In this document: piece after piece, positions 1-6,681 of the stretch
How positions within the stretch are numbered: the stretch's first letter is position 1
Layout of the letters: every line of letters begins with the position of its first letter
Assembly: GCA_019454705.1 (NCBI GenBank)
Contig: JACFNS010000107.1
Span: 1 to 6,681, forward strand
Reading direction: 5' to 3'
Source: Taibaiella sp.
GTDB lineage: Bacteria > Bacteroidota > Bacteroidia > Chitinophagales > Chitinophagaceae
Length of the DNA: 6,681 bases
The notes under the pieces: generated by a model
The model's input: only the letters and a program-made list of their open reading frames with translations
Told to the model about the DNA's origin: nothing
The model's database searches: none
Made by a program: the position numbers and the translations under genes

Positions 1-2499
1 ATATTTCATGTAGTGCTGCCAGGATATATTGAGGGAAGAATAGGGGCGGGTGCGTACACTGCTCCATTCGATGGGGTACAGCAGGTAGTCCCTGTCCAGC
101 GCCATTTGGCGCCACATAGTACGTATATCAAATGTTATAGCGTTATTCCTGTTCACATCCCAGTTGAGGCCCCCTTTGTGCGCCCATAGCCCGTCAAGCA
201 GCCTGCTGTTGACCTGCAATTGCAGCTTGGGTGTGAAGCGAGTGACAGGCGACTCGTAATTAAAGTTATAATTAATCGCTACATACCTGTCGTACCAGCC
301 TTCGTTAGCAAAACTCTGGTATTGTGTGTATTGCCCCACATGCGTATTCCACCATACAGTCAGGTGTGTTTTGTGCATGGTCTGCATATAGTTGCGGTTG
401 ATGTGTATGCCTGCTTTTATGCCATCTACCGGGTTCCACCACATGTCGGGGCGAATGAATGCCTGGTTGTGGTGACGGTCAGTCGGCGGGTTGACACCCA
501 TGTCAGGTTTTAACACTACCGCCTTTGGCGACAGGTGAAAATGACGTGTTTTGTAATTGTCCATGGCGTAGATGTCGGCCAGGCGGTGTGTAGTGTCTAT
601 CTCCACGTGTTTAATGCCGGAGGGTACCTGTACATGCGCTTCATAAGTTTTGTTCCAGCCGCCCCAGCCATACCATTTAGGTAATATTTTGGCATCTGTT
701 TCTTTTTCAAACCATGTATTAGGTATGTGGTAGTTGTGTCTGCTGCCGTCGCGTGCTGTGATGGTGAAATCTATCGGCATCTGCATTTCGCCATGGCGCA
801 TGAATGATACCGCAAAGCTGTCGTTGCCCTTAATCTTTTTAATGCGTGTCACACCATAATCCAGCCGCTTGGTTGTTTCCAGCCATTGGTCGAAAAACCA
901 GTTGAGATCAACGTTGGTGTAATGAATAATAGACGCACGAAAATCTTCGAAATAAGGGTGTGCGAAACGCCATTGGTGGAAGTAGTTTTTCATTGCGTCG
1001 GAGAACAACGTATCGCCCAATACATATTGCAGGTTGTAGAGCATAGATGCTGTCTTGTAATACACCAGTCCATATCCATTCTCGTGGTGCAGCGCGTTGC
1101 CAAAGTCGTTAGAGTGTGTATTGAGCGGCACTTCATTGCCATTGAGTGCATCGCGGATGTAGCTGTTATAAGCGCGCAAGTCCCTATAGGTGGTGGGGTA
1201 GTAGGCCAGTTTGCCAAACAGCTTTTTGGGGCGGCGGGATATGGTATCGCCTTCCAGCTTTACCAGCCCCCATGCTGTCAGAAATTGTGTAAAACCCTCA
1301 TCCAGTGATGCACGGTAGGTTTCGTTATTACCTACCATGCCATAAAACCAGTTGTGCCCTATCTCGTGTATCAACAGCCCTTTGTAGCCGGGGTTGCTGC
1401 CGCCATCCAGGGTCAGCATAGGGTATTCCATACCATCGGCTGCATCAGCGGCTATCATCTTCGGGTATTCGTACATGCCGAAATCCTCAGAGAACATTTT
1501 GATGATTTTCTTTACATACTGTGCGGAGTTTTGCCAGCCGCTTGCATGCGGCTCTTGGGCCAGGCCCACACACTCTATACCATTCCAGTATTCGGTAGCT
1601 ATTCGGTAGCTGGGGTCGGCAGTGAAGGCGAAGTCATGTACGTTATTGGCTTTGAAATGCCATACTTTGCGTTCTCCTTTTTTATAAGGAGTAATAATAG
1701 ACGGCGCTTCATTCCATTTTTTGTCTTTGAAATTCTTCAGGTCCAGTTTTGCGCGCAACTCGTCAGGCAATACTTCTTTGCGGTTTTGCAATTCGCCTGT
1801 TGCCTCTACTACATAATTGGAAGGGAAGTCGAGCGATACATCGTAGCTGCCGAAGTCGGCATAAAACTCTTTGTTGAGGTGCTGGTGGGTATCCCAGCCA
1901 AACTTACGGTCATACACGCATATTTTAGGGAACCACTGTACGCCGTTGTAGTGCATAAAACCCCATGCATCGTACATCTTCATACGGCGGCGGGTACTGC
2001 CCATGTCCCAATAGGTAGTAAAACGCATATCGAAGGAAGTCTTGCCACCGGGCAGCAAAGGTTTGGGCAGGTATATTTTCAGGATGGTATTGTCCAGTTC
2101 CATTTCCACGTTCTGACCGTTGACGGTTATTTCTTCAACCACGCAGCCCAGGCCCTGAGCTTCGTAATTGCCCATGCGGGGTTTTACTTTATTAGTCCGT
2201 TCCAGTTCGCGCAGGTAAGAGCCTTTTATAAAGGCATTTTGCCACAAGTGGAAATATACATAATGCAGCGTATCGGGTGAGTTGTTCCAATAGTCGAGCC
2301 GCTCTGTGGCATTAATGGTGTGTTTCTCCTCGTCTATTTTTGCCTTAATGGAATAATGTACATCCTGCTGCCAGTAGGCGGCATCAGGTTTGCGGTTTTT
2401 CCAATAAAGCGGATTACTTTCTGAACGGTAATCATTTTGTGCAAATGCGTTCAGCGACCAGATAAGGGGGCAAAGCAAAAACAGTAGTTTTCTCATCAT
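1..2499 (-). CDS. M1-family zinc metallopeptidase with probable C-terminal outer-membrane beta-barrel (3' partial)
   Basis: The frame is open from the start at 2499 to the window edge: 833 codons with no stop, so the C-terminus is missing. A signal peptide (MMRKLLFLLCPLIWSLNAFA, cleavage near A20/Q21) is followed by an M1-type N-terminal beta-sandwich (about residues 35-260, including LHYVYFHLWQNAF). The catalytic domain shows the exopeptidase-motif variant GMEYP (356-360) in place of GAMEN, and the zinc site HEIGH (378-382) with E401, exactly HEXXH-X18-E. In YYKTASML, Y480 aligns with the M1 catalytic tyrosine. The family hydrolyses peptides, usually as an aminopeptidase. From about residue 680 (IRPDMWWNPVDGIKAGIH) the sequence becomes alternating polar/aromatic strands with many Trp and Tyr, which I infer to be a beta-barrel. 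An in-frame ATG at 2508 is an alternative start; 2499 gives the more typical signal peptide. No Shine-Dalgarno sequence is visible. The M1 assignment is firm; exact substrate and location are inferred. Confidence 0.93.
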   Translation of the reverse strand, partial: MMRKLLFLLCPLIWSLNAFAQNDYRSESNPLYWKNRKPDAAYWQQDVHYSIKAKIDEEKHTINATERLDYWNNSPDTLHYVYFHLWQNAFIKGSYLRELERTNKVKPRMGNYEAQGLGCVVEEITVNGQNVEMELDNTILKIYLPKPLLPGGKTSFDMRFTTYWDMGSTRRRMKMYDAWGFMHYNGVQWFPKICVYDRKFGWDTHQHLNKEFYADFGSYDVSLDFPSNYVVEATGELQNRKEVLPDELRAKLDLKNFKDKKWNEAPSIITPYKKGERKVWHFKANNVHDFAFTADPSYRIATEYWNGIECVGLAQEPHASGWQNSAQYVKKIIKMFSEDFGMYEYPKMIAADAADGMEYPMLTLDGGSNPGYKGLLIHEIGHNWFYGMVGNNETYRASLDEGFTQFLTAWGLVKLEGDTISRRPKKLFGKLAYYPTTYRDLRAYNSYIRDALNGNEVPLNTHSNDFGNALHHENGYGLVYYKTASMLYNLQYVLGDTLFSDAMKNYFHQWRFAHPYFEDFRASIIHYTNVDLNWFFDQWLETTKRLDYGVTRIKKIKGNDSFAVSFMRHGEMQMPIDFTITARDGSRHNYHIPNTWFEKETDAKILPKWYGWGGWNKTYEAHVQVPSGIKHVEIDTTHRLADIYAMDNYKTRHFHLSPKAVVLKPDMGVNPPTDRHHNQAFIRPDMWWNPVDGIKAGIHINRNYMQTMHKTHLTVWWNTHVGQYTQYQSFANEGWYDRYVAINYNFNYESPVTRFTPKLQLQVNSRLLDGLWAHKGGLNWDVNRNNAITFDIRTMWRQMALDRDYLLYPIEWSSVRTRPYSSLNISWQHYMKY
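1590..1611. repeat. Perfect 11-bp tandem direct repeat inside the M1 peptidase gene
   Basis: The 11-bp unit attcggtagct occurs twice back to back within the coding region for the peptidase catalytic domain (around residues SYRIATEYW). The unit is not a multiple of three, so gain or loss of one copy would shift the frame. The frame is intact here and continues into the GMEYP and HEIGH motifs. Confidence 0.8.
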
Positions 2500-2573
2500 T
2501 ATGACCATGTATAAGCCATGAAAATACGAATAACAACGGAGAGTAGAAATAACGCCTTATGAGGGATATAATA

Positions 2574-2603
2574 GCAAAGCACCCCAAATCCGGGGCGCTT
2601 TGC
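2574..2603 (-). terminator. Terminator hairpin after the beta-propeller cargo gene
   Basis: GCAAAGC pairs with GCTTTGC and CCCC with GGGG, with one mismatch between them and a six-base loop. The hairpin starts about 20 bp downstream of the stop codon of the gene ending at 2624. On the minus strand the tail is TATTATATCCC, a weak U-tract, so efficiency is uncertain. Its placement separates this gene from the downstream peptidase gene. Confidence 0.65.
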
Positions 2604-2607
2604 AGGA

Positions 2608-2848
2608 ATTATAAAGCAAACTATTATTGTATGAGCAGTTTCTGTGTATTTGTCCCTGATTCTGTCTGTACGTTCAGGAAGTAGAAACCGGGGTGGATAT
2701 CCTCAATGTTGAGGATGGCGTTAGCGTCCATCTTCACTTCCGACTGGTAAACTTTTTTACCGCTGATGTCGGTGATGTTGATATTAGCCATGCCTGCGGA
2801 CAGGCTGGCCCAGTTGATATGGATAACATCTGTAGCGGGGTTGGGATA
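2608..2848 (-). repeat. Copy 1 of a duplicated T9SS sorting-domain block (partner 4665-4905)
   Basis: This 241-bp block aligns without gaps to 4665-4905 at a constant offset of 2057 bp. By hand count there are about 50 differences, so roughly 79% identity. It covers the type A sorting domain from YPNPATDVI to the stop codon and 16 bp of 3' untranslated sequence with one mismatch. Similarity ends abruptly just before the terminator hairpin on one side and just past the YPNP codons on the other. Confidence 0.85.
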
Positions 2849-4579
2849 TATATGAGCTATACTGTCATTTTGTTTTATGGATATATCGGTTGGCCAAAAG
2901 TTTATAACATCACTATATGTATTGTCACCACAATTATTAGTAACTTTAACAAACACAGTATATATACCAGGCGAGTTGTACGTGTATGTGTGATCTGCAA
3001 ACCCTTTTATCCATCTCCCATCTCCCATAAAGTATTCTATTGAATTGTAATGGCTTCCTGTGTACTTGAATGTCACATCCAGCCCCTTAAGGGTATAAGT
3101 AAAACGTGGTTCCGGTATATTGGTACAGTTGCAATTGTTATGCCCGTATTTAGCAATGAACCAATCAGTGTTGCCCCCTACTTTAGTTAATGTATCACCT
3201 GTTACTATGACCTGATTACGTATTTGCCCACCTATGTATATATTATTTCTACTGTCACTAACAATATTAGTTACATATTCATTATTCCCTGTTGGTGATA
3301 CAAGCTCATTAACGCCTAAAGCAATACCTGTTTGTGAGCTGAAACGTGCAATGAATATATTATACCCCGTGTTGGGTGGAAGATAAAAGCTATCAACATG
3401 ACTAGCCCACTTTAACCAACGAGGATAATGGCCAGTTAAAACAACTTCACCACTGTTCCTACGGGCTACAGCAAGTCCTGTGCTGGCCGCATCAACATAT
3501 GCTTCCGCAGCCCAAAGCAAGTTGCCATATTTGTTGAGTTTATAAAGTATTGGCGTACTACTGCCTGTACTTCTTTTGCCCGCATACCCGCAAAAAACTT
3601 CAGCAGTCTGCGGCGGTGTTATGTGAGGGGCGTCAGGTATTGTATTGCCAGCTAAATATATATCGCCATATTCATCTATCAAGGGGCGACTGTATATACC
3701 AGTATGGGTTTTATTGTTTTCCCTGTGCCATAAGTATTTTCCTTGTTCATTCAGGCATATCAGGAATTTCGCATGCTTTATATATTGATTACCGGCTATA
3801 ATAGGTTTGCCGTTCCCTCCACCGGCAAGGTATATCAGTTTATTGATATAGTCACGAGCCATATAAGTTGATAATGCAGGCAAGGAATCTGCTTCAATGT
3901 CAATACCTCCCAAGAAGTGGCCGTTCCTATTGTATTTTAAAATACAGTTCAGTGTATCGGTAGCGACAAACCCATTACTGCCACCGTATACACCTGGTGG
4001 AATATTTGCTAGCCAAAATATATTCCCATTATCATCAACATCCATGTCAATGGTATAAGAAAAAGAGTAAAGAGAGTAGAAAGACAACGTGTCAGGTTGC
4101 GGGCTTAGTACCCATTTAAGTGAGCCCGATGTATCATATTTAATAAGGAACAGGCTTTGCTTGGGTTTAGCAATAGAGGAGTCTGAATCAATAAAAAAAG
4201 TATCATTATTAGCAATTACAGACATGCTTAAATACACGCCATCAATATTGTCTGTCCTTAAACTAAAACCATAATCTCCTCCGTTTGGAGTGCCTAGTAT
4301 TTTACTCCAGCGAAAGTTGCCATTACAGTCAAAACTGGCGAGTGATACATCCCTATAACCTAAGCCATAGTGTAGATGCCCGTCTATATTTTGTTGGGGA
4401 TATACTTGGTTTAGAATATACAAATTGCCATTCCTGTCTACCCCCATATCATATATTTCATCATCCTCAGATAATCCATCTGAGCTGATGCTTCCACTTC
4501 TCTTTCCCCATTCCCATTCTTGCGCATAAATATTAGTTAGGAATAGTAATAGCGGAATTAAGAGTAGGTTTTTTATCAT
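2624..4579 (-). CDS. T9SS-exported beta-propeller and PKD-domain protein
   Basis: The 651-residue product starts with a signal peptide (MIKNLLLIPLLLFLTNIYAQ, cleavage near A19/Q20). Residues about 40-480 hold seven repeats pairing a D-x-x-G-N-x-Y-type strand (for example DRNGNLYIL, DDNGNIFWLA, DEYGDIYLAG, DSRNNIYIGG) with a K-Y-x-x-x-G-x-x-x-W-type strand (for example LIKYDTSGSLKW, YKLNKYGNLLW). This resembles Bacteroidota SBBP-like propellers. A PKD domain follows at about 490-561 (FMGDG at 517-521, HTYTYNSPGIYTV at 530-542). Residues 577-651 are a type A T9SS sorting domain (YPNPATDVI, ITDISGKKV, PGFYFLNVQ), expected to be cleaved after outer-membrane translocation. No catalytic motif is visible; the role is probably binding or structural at the cell surface. 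The passenger region is more AT-rich than neighbouring genes. The stop TAA is followed in frame by TAG. The ATG has no Shine-Dalgarno sequence. Confidence 0.93.
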   Translation of the reverse strand: MIKNLLLIPLLLFLTNIYAQEWEWGKRSGSISSDGLSEDDEIYDMGVDRNGNLYILNQVYPQQNIDGHLHYGLGYRDVSLASFDCNGNFRWSKILGTPNGGDYGFSLRTDNIDGVYLSMSVIANNDTFFIDSDSSIAKPKQSLFLIKYDTSGSLKWVLSPQPDTLSFYSLYSFSYTIDMDVDDNGNIFWLANIPPGVYGGSNGFVATDTLNCILKYNRNGHFLGGIDIEADSLPALSTYMARDYINKLIYLAGGGNGKPIIAGNQYIKHAKFLICLNEQGKYLWHRENNKTHTGIYSRPLIDEYGDIYLAGNTIPDAPHITPPQTAEVFCGYAGKRSTGSSTPILYKLNKYGNLLWAAEAYVDAASTGLAVARRNSGEVVLTGHYPRWLKWASHVDSFYLPPNTGYNIFIARFSSQTGIALGVNELVSPTGNNEYVTNIVSDSRNNIYIGGQIRNQVIVTGDTLTKVGGNTDWFIAKYGHNNCNCTNIPEPRFTYTLKGLDVTFKYTGSHYNSIEYFMGDGRWIKGFADHTYTYNSPGIYTVFVKVTNNCGDNTYSDVINFWPTDISIKQNDSIAHIYPNPATDVIHINWASLSAGMANINITDISGKKVYQSEVKMDANAILNIEDIHPGFYFLNVQTESGTNTQKLLIQ

Positions 4580-4634
4580 GGAGTAAAAGATTAGAATATT
4601 ATAAAAATAAAGAATGGCTACTGAAAAAGCTAAA

Positions 4635-4658
4635 AAAAGCCCCTATATAGAGGCTTTT
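4635..4658 (-). terminator. Intrinsic terminator after the triple-PKD cargo gene
   Basis: On the minus strand AAAAGCC pairs with GGCTTTT across a short AT-rich centre (with one G-U pair), followed at once by a run of seven T. It starts about 23 bp after the stop codon of the gene ending at 4681. The remaining gap to the next start codon at 4579 is only 55 bp, so any promoter of the propeller gene must lie in or very near this terminator. Confidence 0.8.
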
Positions 4659-4664
4659 CTTTTC

Positions 4665-4905
4665 ATTATAAAGCAAATTATTATTGAATGAGCAGCTTCT
4701 GCGTATTGCTACCGTATTCTGTTTGTACGTTCAGGAAGTAGAAACCGGGGCGTATATTGCTGATATTGATGGCAGCGTTAACGTCCATTTTCACTTCTGA
4801 TGTATGCACTTTCTTGCCGCTGATATCTGTGATGCTGATGGTAGCCATGTCGTTTGACAGCCTTCCCCAGTTGATGTTGATAACATCGGTAGCAGGGTTG
4901 GGATA
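4665..4905 (-). repeat. Copy 2 of the duplicated T9SS sorting-domain block (partner 2608-2848)
   Basis: Partner of 2608-2848 with no gaps and about 79% nucleotide identity by hand count. The encoded sorting domains share about 57 of 75 residues. The 16 bp after the stop codon differ at one position. The passenger domains upstream in the two genes are unrelated in sequence apart from the general PKD fold. Confidence 0.85.
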
Positions 4906-6519
4906 AGCAGTGAATGATGCTTTATCATTGACATTGCCGATGCCTGCACTAATCGGTACAATTGTCTTCTGGCTGTGAGAGCGTTCGAAATTGATATCAA
5001 GATGCGCTGTGTGCGTCAATGAGATATTGATTGAAGCGGGCGTAGTGTTGTAGTTGATATTTTCAGGATGTACCGTGTAAGAACCAACAGGCACGTTGCT
5101 GAAGCTGTAATCACCATTGGCATCGGTTATCGCGTAAGCTACAGGTTCGTTGGCTGTGTTCAGCAGGAAGATGGTCATGCCTTCTATGCCATTGGCAGTG
5201 CCTTTGTTAGCACCCTGGGTTACATTGCCGCCTACAAAACCGGGACCTGCTGTTACAGTACCTGTTTTCAGGTATATGTGCTTGCCGGAAGTAGTGCCGC
5301 CGGTATGGGTAATGATGTTAGCATTGCTCCATAACAGGTCTGAGTCATGATAGGTGGGCACATAACCCGCTCCTGAAGTCTGACCGTTAAGGAGTTTGGC
5401 TTTGGTGCGATACTGTCCTGCAGCCTTATTCTGGAAATTGTATAAAGGATAGTAGGCCGGCTTTTTCTGAGAGTCAATAGCTGTCAGCAGGTTGGTACTG
5501 CTGTCGAATGTAATCAGCCATATCATCACACTGTCTGACACGTTGATTTGAGATGAGTCAAGGTAAACCATACCACTGATATTGTTGGGTGGCGTTACAT
5601 TGATATTCACGCTATCAGATATACTGTCAATACATGTTGTAGTTCCTGCAGTATAGGTAGCTACCAGTTGTATAGTATAGCTGCCGTTGGCATAAGAATG
5701 GCTGGTGTTGGATTTGTTGGTCTTTGTAGTAGAGCTGCCATCTCCCCAGTAAATTTTGTAAGAGGCTGAAATGCCGCTGCCGGGGTTTGGCGTACTATTG
5801 TTGATAAGGGTTACTACACTACCGCTCACAGTCTTAGAGAATGCTGCCTTTACCGTATTGCAATTCAGGCTGCCGCCACCGTTGATAGTAAGATTTTTTG
5901 CGGTAGAGTCAACACAAGTTATATTGTTGTTGGAGTCGTGTGCTGTAACGTACAGTTTGATGGTATAAGTACCTCCTGAACTGTACACATGTGTTTGGTT
6001 TGACTTGCTGGAGGTAGCAGTGGGCGTACTGCCGTCGCCCCAGTTGATAAGATATTGCACAGACAGTTTGGGCCCGGCTACCGGCGTGCTATAGTTAACT
6101 AACACCCCTGTGTTACCGCCACTCACATATGCATTGAAACTCGCGTTTACATTGTTGCAATTCAGTGAAGCAGTAACGGTAATATTGGCACTGGCTGTAT
6201 CCAGGCAGAGAATGTTATTGATAGAATCCAAAACCTGGGTGTACATGGTAACTGTATAAGTGCCTGATGTATTGTAGGTATGAGTGACATTATTGTTGTT
6301 GCCGGTAGTTGTGGTGGTATTATCTCCCCAGTGAATGTTATAAGTGGTGTAGATATTTGTGGTAGAAGTAGGTACGCTGCTATTTGTTAATGTTACTACA
6401 GCACCACTGGCGCTAAGGCTGATAGCTGAGCTCACATTATTGCAGTTGAGCTGAGCAAAGCCCGGTACTGCCAATAATGCCGCGAACATAAAGAGTAGTA
6501 GATTTCTCATAATATTCAT
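4681..6519 (-). CDS. T9SS-exported multidomain surface protein with three tandem PKD-like repeats
   Basis: The 612-residue product has a signal peptide (cleavage near A22/Q23 in PGFAQ). Three PKD-like repeats follow at about 24-118, 119-217 and 218-309. Each begins LNCN and holds WGD (64-66, 160-162, 258-260) and an H-x-Y motif before a GTYT/GSYT strand. Each ends with C-x-D-[ST] (C105, C202, C296), so each has a cysteine pair. Residues about 313-425 form a beta-rich module I cannot name (GYVPTYHDSDLLWSNA). Residues about 427-511 resemble a carboxypeptidase-regulatory/SdrD-type Ig-like fold (GFVGGNVTQG, DANGDYSFSNVPVGSYTV). Residues 538-612 are a type A T9SS sorting domain (YPNPATDVI, PGFYFLNVQ). 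No catalytic residues are recognised; it is probably a surface adhesin or matrix protein. An in-frame ATG at 6510 is an alternative start. Two consecutive TAA codons end the gene. Confidence 0.93.
   Translation of the reverse strand: MNIMRNLLLFMFAALLAVPGFAQLNCNNVSSAISLSASGAVVTLTNSSVPTSTTNIYTTYNIHWGDNTTTTTGNNNNVTHTYNTSGTYTVTMYTQVLDSINNILCLDTASANITVTASLNCNNVNASFNAYVSGGNTGVLVNYSTPVAGPKLSVQYLINWGDGSTPTATSSKSNQTHVYSSGGTYTIKLYVTAHDSNNNITCVDSTAKNLTINGGGSLNCNTVKAAFSKTVSGSVVTLINNSTPNPGSGISASYKIYWGDGSSTTKTNKSNTSHSYANGSYTIQLVATYTAGTTTCIDSISDSVNINVTPPNNISGMVYLDSSQINVSDSVMIWLITFDSSTNLLTAIDSQKKPAYYPLYNFQNKAAGQYRTKAKLLNGQTSGAGYVPTYHDSDLLWSNANIITHTGGTTSGKHIYLKTGTVTAGPGFVGGNVTQGANKGTANGIEGMTIFLLNTANEPVAYAITDANGDYSFSNVPVGSYTVHPENINYNTTPASINISLTHTAHLDINFERSHSQKTIVPISAGIGNVNDKASFTAYPNPATDVININWGRLSNDMATISITDISGKKVHTSEVKMDVNAAINISNIRPGFYFLNVQTEYGSNTQKLLIQ
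5593..6450 (-). repeat. Three tandem PKD-like repeats (about 92-99 residues each)
   Basis: The repeats run at about 6450-6166, 6165-5869 and 5868-5593 in coding order. Shared landmarks are LNCN at the start, a central [NK]-I-x-W-G-D or L-I-N-W-G-D strand, H-x-Y before the GTYT/GSYT strand, and C-[LVI]-D-[ST] near the end. They are similar but not identical in protein and DNA, suggesting an old internal duplication. PKD domains are Ig-like folds common in surface proteins. Confidence 0.85.
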
Positions 6520-6594
6520 TGTTTTAAAGGATTTTCAATCGTTTTGTTATGACCTAATGACGCAGGGTTATAGAATAGTGTTAGTACCGGGCAT

Positions 6595-6624
6595 AAAAAA
6601 ACCGCTCATTGAGAGCGATTTTTT
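6595..6624 (-). terminator. Intrinsic terminator of the gene entering from the right edge
   Basis: CGCTC pairs with GAGCG around a five-base loop, flanked by A7 on one side and T6 on the other. On the minus strand the hairpin is followed by seven T. It lies about 17 bp after the stop codon at 6642-6644. The A/T flanks make it symmetric, so it could work in both directions, but no plus-strand gene is seen here. It separates the upstream gene from the PKD protein gene. Confidence 0.8.
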
Positions 6625-6641
6625 ATCATGTATTGTTTCTT

Positions 6642-6681
6642 TTAATTGATAGTTACGGTTGCCACCTTGTTATCAGTCATC
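6642..6681 (-). CDS. C-terminal tail of a gene entering from the right edge (5' partial, unidentified)
   Basis: Reading leftward from the window edge, one frame gives MTDNKVATVTIN and then TAA at 6644-6642. The call rests mainly on the terminator about 17 bp downstream and the shared strand of all other genes. The alternating TVTI-type ending is compatible with a final beta strand but does not identify a family. The Met is probably internal, since the tail would otherwise be a 12-residue gene. Confidence 0.5.
   Translation of the reverse strand, partial: MTDNKVATVTIN

Noticed and set aside
220..1308. Plus-strand and minus-strand open frames of 75-140 codons overlapping the left part of the peptidase gene
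   Set aside because: All are other-frame readings of the peptidase coding sequence with no recognisable domains.
1354..2280. Long plus-strand open frame (308 codons) starting MPYLVYQQ
   Set aside because: It lies fully antisense to the M1 peptidase, whose frame has intact catalytic motifs. The plus-strand translation shows no domain, is rich in Cys, His, Phe and Tyr in an unstructured way, and has no gene context.
2470..2499. Lipoprotein signal at Cys10 of the peptidase signal peptide
   Set aside because: The residues before the Cys (FLL) do not form a lipobox, which needs a small residue at -1, and the Cys lies in the middle of the hydrophobic stretch. A normal cleavage at A20/Q21 fits better.
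4602..4609. Minus-strand TATTTTTA upstream of the propeller gene as a Bacteroidota -7 element (TAnnTTTG)
   Set aside because: It lacks the final G and has no convincing TTG at the expected upstream spacing; the region is simply AT-rich. No clear -33/-7 pair was found upstream of the other genes either.
2693..5968. Several short open frames (61-116 codons), mostly on the plus strand, across the two cargo genes
   Set aside because: They overlap well-supported minus-strand genes in other frames and show no family features.
1..6681. Toxin, defence, mobile-element or CRISPR system
   Set aside because: No transposase, recombinase, nuclease or short regularly spaced repeats are visible. The repeats seen are protein-domain repeats in surface proteins.

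Overview
The window looks like a chromosomal segment of a member of the Bacteroidota, probably a Chitinophagaceae/Sphingobacteria-type organism. The evidence is two proteins with type A C-terminal sorting domains of the type IX secretion system (T9SS), PKD-type adhesion modules, a Bacteroidota-style large M1 metallopeptidase, and genes without a clear Shine-Dalgarno sequence. The genus cannot be fixed from this sequence alone.

Every gene I can support lies on the minus strand. Read in the direction of transcription (right to left) they are: (i) the last 12 codons and stop of a gene entering from the right edge (6642-6681), followed by a terminator hairpin; (ii) a 612-residue T9SS cargo protein with three tandem PKD repeats (4681-6519), followed by a hairpin with a U-tract; (iii) a 651-residue T9SS cargo protein with a probable seven-bladed beta-propeller and one PKD domain (2624-4579), followed by a hairpin; (iv) an M1-family zinc metallopeptidase with a signal peptide and a probable C-terminal outer-membrane beta-barrel (1-2499). 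The last gene has no stop codon in the window and runs off the left edge after 833 codons.

The gaps between genes are only about 100-125 bp and each holds a terminator hairpin, so the genes are probably separate transcription units, not one operon. No gene-free stretch exceeds 300 bp. I found no RNA gene, CRISPR array, insertion sequence, attachment site or convincing promoter.

All three near-complete proteins are exported. Two should be carried across the outer membrane by T9SS and left on the surface or released. The peptidase probably acts in the periplasm or at the outer membrane. A shared pathway beyond this is not shown. The most notable observation is a 241-bp block, the T9SS sorting domain plus 16 bp past the stop codon, present in both cargo genes at about 79% nucleotide identity without gaps. 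In the propeller gene this block meets a visibly more AT-rich passenger region. I do not see a defence system or other clearly undescribed system.
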